Assembly: GCA_965153455.1 (NCBI GenBank)
Contig: OZ234496.1
Coordinates: 806,001-870,000, forward strand
DNA length: 64,000 nucleotides
Direction of reading: 5' to 3'
DNA from: Sphagnum compactum
Lineage: Eukaryota > Bryophyta > Sphagnopsida > Sphagnales
Positions 11,110 through 23,754 of this stretch are shown in pieces. The notes under the pieces were generated by a model. It searched no databases. It was not told the DNA's origin and saw nothing but the letters and a program-made list of their open reading frames with translations. The first letter of the stretch is position 1; each line of letters starts with the position of its first letter. A program made the translations under genes and the position numbers.

Positions 11110-12366
11110 GTAGGTGTATCACGAATGACATTGCCATCGTCATTGCCAACATCACACTCTTAGTTCAAGGTCAAAGCAAAATAAAGTAGATAGAAAAAGT
11201 AGACATCTCCATTTCAACCTTGCATCACTCATATAATTACTATAAAATAACATCAAATTAGGTGAAAATATATGTCAAGTAGCATTGATTTATTGTGTAA
11301 GGTTTATAAAAATATATATATATATGTATATATAACCCATGTTTACATATATTGCAATTATTTTTGATGAACTTTGTTTTAAATGCAAATTAAAAAATCA
11401 AAAATATTAATAGCTAAGTATGAAAATGTTCATAAGCTCTTTGGAGCCATGCCAGAGTTTGTGCGGATTTGGGAGCTTTGTGAAGGCCAAGTTGTTATGT
11501 AATATTTGACACCTTCATAAGCTAAAACATGACTTGACTATCCAAGAAATACGACATTGTTTAGAAAAAAACAACTAAGAATCTGTAGCCTTGACAAATT
11601 ACTAGCTTCCACAAAAGTTCATCGCCAAGGTTGTCAAATTGACTAAAGTGTTGACATTGACCAAGCTAAACAACCTAGCCTAACATAAATAATAGGTTAG
11701 TAAGCTACTTGTTAAGTAACCTAACTAATTACTTAGTAGCTTAGCCTAAGTCTATTTAGTAGGCTACCTATGTAATATAGGCCTATTATGTAGTTTACTC
11801 ATTAGTGTAGGCCTTTTAGGTTAACATTTTAGATGGTCTAGGTAGGTATTCAAGGTGGTTGAGCTTGTTAAGTAAACCTATTAGTTATGTAGGTAGTTTA
11901 TTAGCCTAGGCCATGTAAGCTTAATAGGTATTTATGACAGTTTAATGTCTATTCCTTTTTATATTATGACATATTAAATTTGAACTAAAAAAATTTATTA
12001 AAAAGAAAACACATTTTTTCATATAATTATTACAAGTATATACTATTGGATTATGATTCAAGCTTAGAGTTTGGGACATATAAATTAATTAACATTTTTT
12101 ATACAAGTCTATATATAGTAATTAAAATAAATCCAGGGTGCATTTTGGGGGGAATTTTATATGCAAAACAATGTAATATATATATATTTCTATATATATT
12201 TTAAAAAGTGAAAAAAATAAGTTTGGAGACATTAGCAAATGGTAAGAGACATACCTTCTTTTGTGTTTTGTTACAAATTTTATTTAATTATTTAAAAAAT
12301 TAAGGCCAAATTTTTAGTTGGTGAAAGTAAGTACATGTGTGGATATTGCAAATTATATGAAACTTT

Positions 12367-12655
12367 AACCTTAAATGCAAAAGCCATATTCAAGTTCATT
12401 TCAAAATAACCCATAGGTAATTGAAGTAAAATTTTAAGTGAAAGCCCAACCTTAAATGCAATAGCCACATGTAGGGTCGCTTCAAAATACCTAATATGTA
12501 GTTTGGGTGAGTCTTTGGAATGAAGACCAAAGCCTAGGTGCGATACCTACATGCAAGTTCATTATGAAATAATCCTTAGGTGATTGAGGCAAACCTTATG
12601 TGAAGACACAACTTTAAATGCAATACTCGCATGTGAAGTCATTTCAAAATAACTA
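12367..12655. repeat. Degenerate tandem array, period 81 bp, about 3.5 copies
   Basis: Units beginning AACCTTAAATGCA or a variant start at 12367, 12448, 12529 and 12610, exactly 81 bp apart. Shared landmarks are TTCAAGTTCATT and AAAATAAC. The copies differ at many positions but keep their length, so substitutions dominate. The period is divisible by three, yet no open frame spans the array. Confidence 0.75.
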
Positions 12656-13039
12656 ATAATTAATAATAATCAATTACCCAAAATATGTCTTTTTATGTAC
12701 CTAAATTGATTATTATTTTGAGTTAATTTTATGACAATTAATTCTCATGAATAATTATTTAAAATAATTATTTGAATTACTTATCAACCTAAAAGAATTT
12801 AATTAAGATAACAAATTAAATATCAAATTATCAATTTGATTTTAGATCTAAATTTTAATTATTTAAATAATTAAAGTTCAACCAAATAACTAGTCAATTA
12901 ATATTTTTTTAAAAATGATTGTCTAAATATGATAATTAATCATTTATATCATTTGAAGGAATGTTTTAATAATTCCTTAATTATGACATTAATTATTGAT
13001 GCTTAGACTAGATTATTATGTCATATGAGTCCCTTAAAT

Positions 13040-13310
13040 ATTGCATTGGAGACCTATATGTGGGTATTACTAAAGATGCTTAAAATCATCAAATATTTAT
13101 GGACCTATATATGGGTATTGCAATGAATGTAAAAAAGTTAGCGATTATTATGGGACCCATATGTGGGTATTGCATATTTGAAAATGGCCTTATGGAATTT
13201 ACAATAGAAAATGATGTAGGTATTGCATGTTTAGAATGTGGGTATTGTTTTAAAAATCTTTAGGTCATGTGAGTCCTATTACATTAGCTGTAGGTATTGC
13301 ACAATGTTCA
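13040..13310. repeat. Dispersed GGGTATTGCA-type motif cluster
   Basis: ATGTGGGTATTGC or close variants occur near 13058, 13109, 13160, 13213, 13237 and 13290, mostly about 50 bp apart. One further match lies near 14639. This looks like a decayed satellite. Confidence 0.45.
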
Positions 13311-14128
13311 TTTTGATTTTAATAACCCCTAGACAAATTAATGTTACCTATTCATATGGGCCTATTTAAATTTTGATTCTTATATCTAAAATATTAATAA
13401 GATTATGAAAAAGAAGACATATATGATTAACCACATACTCATCAAACAAGTGTGACTAGAAGAAAATATTATATTGATAAAAGATGTACAAAAATGGGTG
13501 GATCAAAAAATGCTAAAGAACTCAATGAAAAAAGAGGTTCTCTATAGTATATCAAAGGACCAAAGTTCAAAAATTAGGTAGTCCAAAAAATGAAAAGGTT
13601 AAAAAAACCTAACTAACTATATAAAGTGGAAACCTTAAACCATATCATTATCTACAATCTTGTGTTTAGTTCGGTAAGCAGTTGCTGCATTTGCAACCCT
13701 TGTTACATGACGAGCAGTGTACAGATGGCGGCGTTGCATCTCAACCTGAACTGCATTTACAACAATTTTTTTTTGTTATGCCCTAAACCGTATAAACACC
13801 CAAAAATCACCAAATTAAACCCTAACACAACTTGGATGAAAAAGAATTACAAAAAAAACATTGATTATTAATATTTTTTACGTTCCATGAGTCATTATAG
13901 ATTCATGAAAATTGAATACATTTGTCAACTTTTGTGTTTGCTTTAGTGGATTTTTATCCTAATTTTTGACATCCCATGCCATTTTTAATTGTCGTGCATA
14001 TGTAGAACGGGTGTATTGAATCATTTCTTGTAAATCTACATCTTTCTCCATTCATGATGTTGCATCTCATGGCACGTTTCCCATGCCCCAGGCATTAAGA
14101 CCTAACATTTACAATACTTGCTTTGAAG

Positions 14129-14395
14129 TTAATTTGACCAAAATTGGTTTTGGTAATGTGGACATTGTTTTGCAACAATGACTAGATTATCCCACTTGCG
14201 CTGGGCTTTGGCATCAGTGCGACTAACAACCTTTTGATTATTTCGCCTTTGCACAGCCACGTCATCTCCGAAGATGTGATTGTTCATTTTAGCATGGTTT
14301 TGATGTTGAGAACCTCTTTTAGAAGTTAAGGGCCTCCCAGGTTTGGCCTTTTCTATCACCAACCAATGCACTTCCTTTAAATGCTTAGTCAACAA
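14129..14395 (-). CDS. Small hypothetical protein, possibly transposon-derived
   Basis: An 88-codon minus-strand ORF is rich in Lys, Arg, His and Gln (KPGRPLTSKRG, VQRRNNQKVV, KAQRKWDNLV). The KPGRP segment resembles an AT-hook, and the basic composition suggests a nucleic-acid-binding fragment. Nothing upstream or downstream extends it convincingly. It may be a leftover of a transposase, or chance. Confidence 0.28.
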   Translation of the reverse strand: MLTKHLKEVHWLVIEKAKPGRPLTSKRGSQHQNHAKMNNHIFGDDVAVQRRNNQKVVSRTDAKAQRKWDNLVIVAKQCPHYQNQFWSN

Positions 14396-15857
14396 CCATT
14401 AGGCATAATATGTGATAATGCAAATGCCAACTTTACACTTCCATTTCGACCCAACCTTCATCCATTTTTTTGTCATTTTAAGCCATATTAGGTGGACAAG
14501 GGGGTGCTGGTGGTTGAGAGGCCTGGTCGGTTTCAAGTTCCGAACCTAATACAAAAAAAATATGAAAAAGTCATTACTTTGTAATAAATAAATCCTAACC
14601 TTAAAAACTTACACATAAAAAGTTCAAGAAACAGAATGTAGGTATTGCAAAACATAAAATCACACAATCAGATGCAGCTTCTACAAATTCTAACTATTTT
14701 CAGGTATTGGAATAAAAACATTTCGACAAAAAAAATCCCGTAGCTTCCATCAAATGCTAGAAGCTGCAGATATAATTAAATTAAAAAAACTTGTACAATT
14801 TTTTTTATTTACATTTAATCGAATGTATGTAAATTCTAAAACAATCTAACCCAACATTTCTTGATCGTAATTCTCAATCTATATTGGGAGTGATCTCATC
14901 ATTTGAATTATAGACTGTCACCATTGTCAACTCTAAGCCACATAGGTTGTTTGATTCATTAATTTTTAGTTATGATGAATCAACATTTTGCTCCCAAGGT
15001 CTCAATTCTAATGGAGCAACATTTTGCTCTCCAAGTCCTGATGTAATGGATCAACATTTTGCTTCCGAGTTTCCAAATCTCCACCACCTCTTTTTAGTCT
15101 CCTTCCTCTAGCCATTATAACCTTCAACATTAAAAAAAAACCACCATTTCATTGTTAATTATCAATTCTAATGAACTAGACCAAGAGGTAGAAAAAGAAG
15201 AAAAAGAAAAAAAAAAGAAAAGATGATAACATTTGTCATCGCCTTTTTTTGCAACAAAGCCATTGAAAAAAATGACGAAAGCTGCCGTCGTCTTCTTCTT
15301 TATCTCAAACACATAGAGTGAACACAAAATGGAGTGAGCGTGAAATGAGGTGAGATAGGTAGGAGGGAAAAACTTTAAGGCACAAACAAGGTTGAAAAAA
15401 TCAAAAACCTTGGGCAGGGGACGATGTGTTTCTGGTTCACCCCCAAAATGGCTTGAATGGCTTCATCCTGAACTAGTGCATTGGTGGCTGCTAGTTCACT
15501 CTAGCCAGGAAAGACGAAGTTGGGATGAAAACTAAAATTGAGGATAAAAACCAGAATTTGGAGGGAAAAAAATGTCACTTGTTCGCTATGCATGCATGCA
15601 TCACCATCGCTTCATTAAACCAATTATTATTATTTAGAAGATCAACTCCTTGTGTGGTGGTCTTCCCATTCCCTCCCTTCACAAGGCCATATCTGTCCAT
15701 TTCTCTAATTCTTAAAGAGCTTGGTTGCCAAATACGATGTGGATGTCACCTTCTCACCAAAGCTCCACATTTGGACAGAAGCTGATGTGCGTTGTTGCAG
15801 CTAAAAGATTGAATTTGAATTCATATACTTTTCGAGAAACTTTTTGGGCTGCCCAAA

Positions 15858-16690
15858 TGACGCGCTCCCAAGCTCTTTGATAGACTCAAGAAAAGTCTAA
15901 GGTAGTAAACAACAAAAATGTTAGGAGCTCGGGGCACGCTCCTAGCTCTCAGCACTTCAAAGGAGTAGAGGGGCGTGCTGAAGCTCCGAGATGGGACTAG
16001 GAAGACTGACAAGCATTCTAGTTACTCACTCGAATCTGCATCAAAACCAACTAACAAGTTGGTTAGAATATTGTTTAAACACCTTTGGTGCAAAGACAAG
16101 CCACGGGCGACTTTAGATTCACAAGACTCACCATGGCCCGGACTCGAGGGAAGCCACCACCTTCCCCCATATAGTATTCTCTGCGTCTCTCCGTGGCACC
16201 TACATCCGAATGGCTTTTTGTCCCGAGACTCCCAAGGAGGAGTCCCGAAACTACCAAGGTTTGGACTCCCTCAACTTGGCTCGCAATTTGGTGGGACTAT
16301 AATTCTTTGCTCAAACCTTCGATCAGGATGAGGTCTGAAGCAAAGTTGTAGCTCTTGTCGAAAGCTTTCCAACGATGTTCGCACTCCACCTGCACGCACA
16401 AGGGTCAGGTCGATTCCTGACTTTTAGTGGTCGGGAGTCAAATTGTCAGTTTGATTCCCGGCCTTTCCTTTTGCCATAATTTGTGCTGCAGATGTCCAAA
16501 TGGGTCATATGAACCCATTTAAACATCTACACTTCAATAACTTTCCAATGATATAAAAAACTCCGCAATGTGAGGTGTTTTGACCCCTGCAATTGATCTC
16601 TGAAATTTCAAAAGTTCCGACAGACTCCCAAGTTCCCATTTTGGGAGTGAGTTTTCGTTCTCACACTCTCTCAAGATTGGGGTTACGGCA
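15858..16690 (-). mobile_element. Solo LTR of the gypsy group, minus orientation
   Basis: Read on the minus strand the unit starts TGCCGTAACCCC and ends GCGCGTCA. It is bounded by the exact duplication CCAAA (15853-15857 and 16691-16695). The TATA-plus-hairpin block appears as its complement near 16150-16185. There is no internal domain, so it is a solo LTR left by LTR-LTR recombination. It is of the short-U3 type, as in element 2. Confidence 0.9.
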
Positions 16691-16695
16691 CCAAA

Positions 16696-19600
16696 TCCAA
16701 CTAATGAATTTTCAGGCAACTAAATTTCTCTTTGTTCAGGTCTTCTGGAAGAATCCTTGAAAAACTCCAAGGATCGAAAGCCAAAAAATTACCAAATTTC
16801 TAAAATAGTTAGAGCATCAAAAGTCAAAAACTTACCAGATTTCTAATAATGGGTTTGTAAAATAAAGAAATGTCAGGAAATTCACACTTGGCATGCTGTT
16901 GAATTGGTTGTTCGAAGTTGAGAGTCATAAAAAAGAGTATCAGGTTTCCATAGGCAGTAGGCAAGGCGGAAGTCCTTCAAGTAACTAACTTGCTAGTACG
17001 CTACCGAGTCTTCTGTATCCTCTGAGCACCTCTGTATCCTTCGTCCTTTCCTGTTTGCCAAGTCTTCTCAAAATGTGGACAGTAACTCTCTGGGTCAAAC
17101 CGTGCTTCAGAGCTTCTCTGGTAGCGGCAGCAGCAGGCCCTCCTGGTCACGCGGTCCAGCAGAGGAGCTCTATGTAGAGCGACGACAACGTACTCAAACT
17201 GTGTCCCATGCCCCCCAGGATGGGACATCCTCTGTTCGTGATTCAAGTGTCAGGTTTAATGTATCCAGAAAAGTGACAATACAAAAGTCACCCTCATGAA
17301 AAGAAGTCTCAATGTTAAGCTTGGCCTTCCCTCAAAGCCAGTATATCTTGACCAGGGTTGCGAGGCTAACATCCCACAAGACGTCTGAAATCCAGACATT
17401 CCAATAAAATCCTGGTTTGGATCCAAGGCTACTGGGCTTGGGGGACGTCCTGGTCTTGTTCAGGTGATGCCAGGAGGATATCAGGGACATTGGAGTATAT
17501 CATTGAACCTCAGGCAAGATGGGAGGGCTGATGGAGGATGTTCAACGGCACTAGGGATGCCGAGAACGGTGACAGGGGAACTATATAGTTGGCGTTTTGC
17601 TACGAGAAGACCGAGCTGATAACTTGTGGTTATATAGAGTAAACCCGGGCACAGTTCACACTATTCTCTCGATGATAACACACAAGAATGATGAAATTAT
17701 GTATGGAAGTTGATATTGTGCAAATTTAGTGAGTAAAATAGTCACTAGAATTCCTGAGAATCAACTACAAAGGAGAGTATTTGACTATTGGGAACTGATA
17801 TTGGGAGACAAAATTGCAGGGAAATCAACAATATGACCTTTGAGAGGGAAAGCACAAAGCACCTAACAAATCAGTATTCACATTCATCTACTTCTCCGGT
17901 CAACAACCACAGTGATAAAATTCTCAACAGGTGTGATAGACCAAGGCATCTACAGACCTTAGCAATGTGGTCTCCAAAAACTTGAAAACCCATTGTGAAG
18001 GAGAGATGTTGGAAACCCATCCTGTTCGCGTCTCAGCTGCAGTTTAAACACTAACTCTTTACCACAAATAACCACGATTGAGGGTACAACCTACACAATA
18101 TGAGACCACTTTTGGTACCACTTTTTCTTCTTCTGTGTCAGAAAGAAGGCACGAGCTACAACGGTTAGTCTCCACTCCAGAGATTGTTCGTGTGTCTCTC
18201 CTGTATTTGATGGCCACCCCTGTCAACAGATGCCTTCTTGGCCAACATTGTTGGCAGGCACTGAAGGGAAAACAGGGATAGTTCCTCTCTGCGATGCTGA
18301 GACTCTGGACAAGAGATGTGCCCTCTCCGCTCCGCCGATAATTCATTCCCCATCTATAGCAAAGGCTCCACCGAATCACTAACCAGCCCTTGCCATCTGA
18401 CTATTGTTAAGTCATCTAAAACCATCACTTTAGAACTCTGACAACCATAAGCTAAGCAGTGACAAGATGGCTGACTTGTCTTCTTATCATGGTCTCACTG
18501 ACATGCAATTAACAGGGAACCAAACATTTGCTATTCCAGGATCATCTTGTGCCTAACTGAATGCACTGATGATGGTGTGTTTTTCATTTCAATCAATCGA
18601 GTGCCTGCAGTTTGTCTCTGTGAATGGACAACACCAGAAAAGCATTTGAGAATCTGTAAATGAGCCATGGGATAAAGGGGCCAATGGTGTGCAAAGAGGC
18701 AGCCCCAAGGTTAGGTGCAAAGCATGGTTGTTCTTGCAACTACATCATTATCTTTTCATCTAGGTTCTTTGCAATGAGTGAACCCTAATTGTATTCAGAG
18801 AGGGAAGTTGTCTCTGCTTCGAGGATAAGTATGACATTTATAACAGGATGTTTTTCTTGCATTGGAATGGGTTTTTGGGGCCAGTTTATTTAGTTTCTAG
18901 GGTTTAAGGTGCAGAGTGTGGTGAAGAAGGCTGATGCCACGGGCTGCTACTTCTGGTACCATAATTTCTCAAAGGTTTTCTGCTACCATGATTTCTCAGG
19001 TTTCCTTGCTTGTTTGAATCTTAAGAGAATAGATGCAATTTATAACCGTACATTTGTGAGCTAACATTGAACAACAAAGTCCTGTCTTGTGCAAATAGTC
19101 AAGTTTTGAACTTGCTATTTAAGTAGATGTACAGTTGAACAGGGGAAGCTCCTTTTTCTTTAGGGTTTAAGGACCCATTCTCATGTACTGTGGTGTTTGT
19201 TCCCATGTCTCATTACAGCCACAAAGGTCATGGGACACTTCATCTCTCTGGTAGAGGTCTTGAACCTGTCTTGCACCAAATTAGTCCTTAGAGAAGCATT
19301 CATGTTTTGTATATGTTTGAATGTTGATCAAGGAAGAGGGCTTTGGTAGTGCAATTTTAATTCAACTTGGAATACTTGTCCAGCAAACTATGTCTAAGTC
19401 CATAAGATGATGGCACACAAGATCTAGTCAATTGTATCCAAGGCATCAACATGAGCAAGACCTACAATCAGCAACCAAAATTTAAGAAGCGACAGTCCCT
19501 AAATTTCAAGTGTGGTGAATGTGAAACCTGATATTGTATACACAGAGTGTTGAATCCACCAGAGAAATATTCTTCCCATTTCCAGACATTTCCAACCATA

Positions 19601-20779
19601 AAATCTATTGTCCTTGAATATTGGCAATGTGGTGCAAATGTGGAAGTGGATGGCCATGTATTTGCATTTGCTGGGCCATGCATTCACTGCCACGGACTAC
19701 GCATTCACTTTAGTTCGCTACACCTGAACACTAGAAGTAGCTTGGTCCCTGTGGTGACATGTACTCGGTACAAGTTTAAACTACCGGAAAATACTAAAAA
19801 TTCAAGTTCTTGTTCAAGCAGGTAAGAGGAGGCAATTGATTATGATCTATTTAATTTAGAACTCAAAGCTCTATTCAAGTTTTAATTGGTTAGGTATTTC
19901 ATTTGATTAGCTTCTTGTGCACTTTTTGGTTTAGGTCCAATTTGAGCGTTCTGTTAAAGTAATGTAGAAATTACATTATGCTGTAAATAACGCAATACAT
20001 GAGTTTTAGTTATAATTTATATATAAACAAAAACAATGCTTGAATGTCATGGCATGGATGGGCCCATGTAATTTTACACCATTATTTAAATTTCATGCTC
20101 TATTGCAAATAAAATTTCATGATTCAGTGTACTGTTGATCCAAATGCAGTGTTTTTGATTTAAATGCCAACATGTAGTCCTCAACCAAAATTAGTGAGCC
20201 TGTCTGATGAAATTCATAATTCACTGTAAAGTCATATTATATAGGTTGATTTGGAAGTAATTAAAACTTGGTTAAATTAAACACCATTAAATTAATGAGC
20301 AAAAATATATCTGGATAATAGAAGTTGACATAATTTTTGGAGGAGTCAGATTGCTTTGGATCTAAGTTGCAAGACGTCTAAACTTGATTGCAAACTTTTA
20401 TAATTTCAGAACCTGCAGTATCATCAGTTGCAATATTCAGCAGCTCAACTGCAGAACTTATAATTTCCCTGGCTAGCTATATAATACTGAATTCAATAGG
20501 ATAGAAACTTATGCAGGGCAGCTAATACTGATCTGATCATGTGATCTGATTAAGTTTATTAGATATATGAATTCTAGCAGCATCCTGCAGCCTGATTGAC
20601 ACAGATGGAGAGTTTGCTAATCCTACTAGAATGGTCGTTAATCATTCTAGAGCACCTGCATGCATCCAGCTTGACTAACACGCAGAGCTTGCTAATACTA
20701 GAGTCGTCGTGGTGCATGAGGAGTTGAAGCATTCATCAGTCCCCTGCAGGTATTGATCAGCTACGATTTCCAGTTGTCG
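16696..20779. other. Intergenic DNA with no recognised gene
   Basis: 17000-18460 is less AT-rich and carries overlapping ORFs on opposite strands (17001-17246 minus, 17075-17299 plus; 18078-18281 plus, 18059-18379 minus). None resembles a protein I know and none has clear splice partners. The end of this stretch contains the downstream flank of the multicopper oxidase gene. Confidence 0.4.
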
Positions 20780-23329
20780 TCAATAGATGAGATTGAAAGG
20801 GCGCATCATATCATTATCTTCATGATCCAAGATATGGCAATGCCACACATAGCCTGGCCCAAAAGTAGGGTCGAACGGGAAGATGCCTCCAGGTTGCGGG
20901 GTGAAACGTATGACGAAGCGCGTAACATTGTTTGGCCACACAATCGCTGTGTCTTTCCATCCTACTTGGTAATCAGCTGGACCTGTCGGAATATCTGTGA
21001 AGCAGCTACCACTGTCGCCGTATGGAGTCTCGATTGAACAAGTACCATTTAAGTACCTACACATCCATCCAAATAGAGAAAAGGAAAGAGAAAAGCACTT
21101 GAGATGGTCATGTTTTATGTATGTAAGCACGTTATCTGCAAGTACGTCTGCACGGGAACGAAAAAATCTAATGTATAGCGGTCGTGTTTAGAAATCAATG
21201 CAAGAGAGTCGCAAAACGTCAGAGTGTAATGATGATCTATAGGTTTTGCAGGACGAAGATTTCATAGGAGTCGTGAATAATACCCACCCAATTGAATCAT
21301 AGGATTGCTGATTGAGAACCTGGAAGCCGACGAGATGGGTATGCATAGGATGTGCATCGGGAGTGGTGTTGATCATCTCCCAGATCTCAGTCGCTCCTAC
21401 TATGGGCGTCTCCGTCACTGGGTCCAACCAGGTAGCATTTCCAAGGAGCGAATGTGTGGGGTTACCGTTGGCGTCGTCGAACTCCTGCAGCAGCAGCCTT
21501 CGAGTAACCGTGGCAATGAGAGCCGTTGGAGTCACCGGGCTGAAATTGGACAAAATGGGAGTTATGAGAGCGAGACATTGGGACAAGGGCATTGGCGTGG
21601 GTAACCCTAGCTGGTTGATTGAGGATGTTGCGTTGACCCGAAACTGCATCACCACGCTGGTTTGAGGTGGGCTAAATGACGGATCGCCGTCCGGGAACGG
21701 TGCAGGGGCTGAGTTGTTGAGGTAAATGATCGTTCCGGGAGTCAAGGACGAAAAATCCACGAGGACGTCGACTCGCTCAGCGGGAGCCAGGAGGATTGAA
21801 GACAATTGCAGCGGAGGCCATAGGTAGCCTTGGTCGGTACCGATTTTCCAGAAAGATATATTGGGGTCACTGAAGAATAACTGATCAAAGAAAAGCACCG
21901 ACTTATCTAGTGTTAGGTCCACGGACTATCCGATTGCATGCCGCTGAGCTTACGTTTTGGGAGTTCATGTTATGATGTGTGCTCAATTCAATTCTAATCC
22001 AATAAGGCTAAAGAAGTGACCGGCTCCATATGAACGTCATGAATACGAGATGAAGTTTCAGGGTCTTCGCAGTTTTCATAACCACGTACCTGAAAGAATC
22101 GAGCGTTAGCACCGTTAAGAATGCGGAATCGGTAGACACGGGGATAAACTGTGAGGTATGGCCACGCTTTTCCATTGACAAGAATCGTGTCGCCGAAATA
22201 CTCTGGGCACCAACTCGGGTGGATGGTGGCATTGTCTCCAATGTTGGGGAAGTTGATGGAGCCATTCGGCCAGAATTGCATGTCCCTAATCACCAGCGGG
22301 ATCTCATACTGGCCACTGGGAAAACCCAACGCAGTCATCGCAGCGTCGAACGATGATCGCACAAAGTAGAGACCCACGAGACCCGCAAGCACATTGAGGC
22401 GCGTGATGCCGTCGGTATGGTCGTGGTACCAGAGCATGGTCGACGGCTGGGTGTTGGGGTATTGGTAGTTTTGTGTAACGAACTCTGGGCCTGTTTCATT
22501 GAGCGGAGTGAACCAAGCATCCGGGTAACCATCGTAAACGCTCTGCACCTCGGCGCCATGCACGTGGACAACAGTTGGCACGCCACCGTTGACGGGATTA
22601 GCCCAGTGTATAGTGGGGTCGACTGTGAGAAAGTGTTGCGCGTCCGGGATGTGATTCTCCCAACGTATCAGCGCTGTTTCAAATTGCGTCGCAATAAGAG
22701 TCGGACCTGGGTATTGTGCAGTGGCCTGGCTTGTTCCGTATGCGTACAATGTCGTTGGAATCAGATCTTGATGCAATTGCTGCAAAATCATGAAACAAAC
22801 AATTTCAACATCAGTTTATTTCCCGATACTGCAACCCACTACATGATCTCGCAACATCTTCCAGCAAGTCCAATGAAGCTTAAGCGCATTTGCTATAAGA
22901 CTTTCTTTGCAAGGATTGTATATGCGCATTTACCAACAGATCAACCTATACTTTCAGCTATTCCACGGCGGGCAACCTCATTATCTGTTACATGTCCTCG
23001 AAGTTATTCTTCCACTATATAGGGTTGAAAGGAGTGCACCCAACAATATGAATCACCTGTGTTATCTTGTAAGCACCGATGACAAGTTGAGATAGATTAA
23101 CCGGTATGGTCGGTGGGATCGGCAGTGAATCTAGAAATGGTTCCAAGGTTGGCGATGGTGCCAAGTCCTGACAAATCGAATCTTGCGCGATCACAAACAG
23201 CCTAGGAATATTGTAAATGAGAGTAATCTGCATGCAGATCAGCACGAGCCATAATTTGAAGAGCGGGTAGTTTACGTATGAGCTTTGTCGCCATAGGCGA
23301 AGCTGCCTGTTCCGCAGTACATTATGCAT
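20780..23329 (-). CDS. LPR-type multicopper oxidase (CotA-like ferroxidase/laccase), four exons
   Basis: The exons, in transcription order, are 23329-23057, 22779-22090, 21880-21288 and 21056-20780. They join in frame to 610 codons plus a TGA stop. All three introns are GT-AG (277, 209 and 231 bp). Residues ~25-48 form a hydrophobic segment fitting a signal peptide or anchor, so secretion is likely. Copper ligand motifs are complete: HVHG (163-166), WYHDH (208-212), HPMHTH (498-503) and HCHILDH with the axial Met (591-602). Other family marks are AYGTSQ, YPGPT, VNGKAWP, NARFF and PAERVDVLVDF. The closest family I recognise is Arabidopsis LPR1/LPR2, cell-wall ferroxidases of the phosphate-starvation root response, related to bacterial CotA. 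Iron oxidation is the likely reaction, but substrate cannot be read from sequence. Several N-glycosylation sequons (NET, NGS, NAT, NVT) fit a secreted protein. No lesion is visible. Confidence 0.93.
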
Positions 23330-23745
23330 TGTTGATGATCCTGCCGCTGATCAGTCAGCCACGTTGGACTGCGGGTTAAATATTCCGCCTGCAACCGGAT
23401 TAACGGTGCGCGGGCGTATCAATTAATGTTACTACGTTCTTCAGATCACCTTCAGTCACATGACGGAGCTGCGGGATCAGAACAAAGATGAATACTATAG
23501 CTCACGTGAATTTAGGTCTAAAGCTAGGATCGAGCGTCGACAGTGGTTCTTTCTGACTCGAGTTATACTTGATGCACGAGTTTGAGCTCTTCAGAGGCAA
23601 CTTTCCTTTGAAATAGATCATACGAGAATGTTCTTTGCAGATTAAGAACGTCCACAAGACTGGTGTCTGCAATACTTCTAAAACTCACAACTTCTTCTGC
23701 ATGCATGCAGCTGCGATCATGACTCTGACTTTACTAGACTTTCAG

Positions 23746-23754
23746 TTTATATAA
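23746..23754 (-). promoter_or_regulatory. Possible TATA box of the multicopper oxidase gene
   Basis: The minus strand reads TTATATAAA here, about 420 bp upstream of the ATG at 23329. It would imply a long 5' leader or an unseen leader intron. No nearer TATA-like sequence stood out. Confidence 0.3.

Larger units (their letters stand above)
11115..15852. other. AT-rich intergenic DNA
   Basis: Very AT-rich sequence with many short direct repeats. It holds the 81-bp array (12367-12655), scattered GGGTATTGCA motifs (13040-13310) and one small ORF of unknown standing (14129-14395). About 11690-11940 is dense in TAGGCCTA/TAGGTTAG words. No gene was recognised. Confidence 0.5.

Noticed and set aside
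17001-18379. Pairs of overlapping opposite-strand ORFs
   Set aside because: Neither strand shows recognisable motifs, splice partners or a better codon pattern, so no gene is called.
20780-23329. Bacterial contamination suggested by the CotA-like oxidase
   Set aside because: Three GT-AG introns split the gene in frame and the surroundings are plant transposon DNA.
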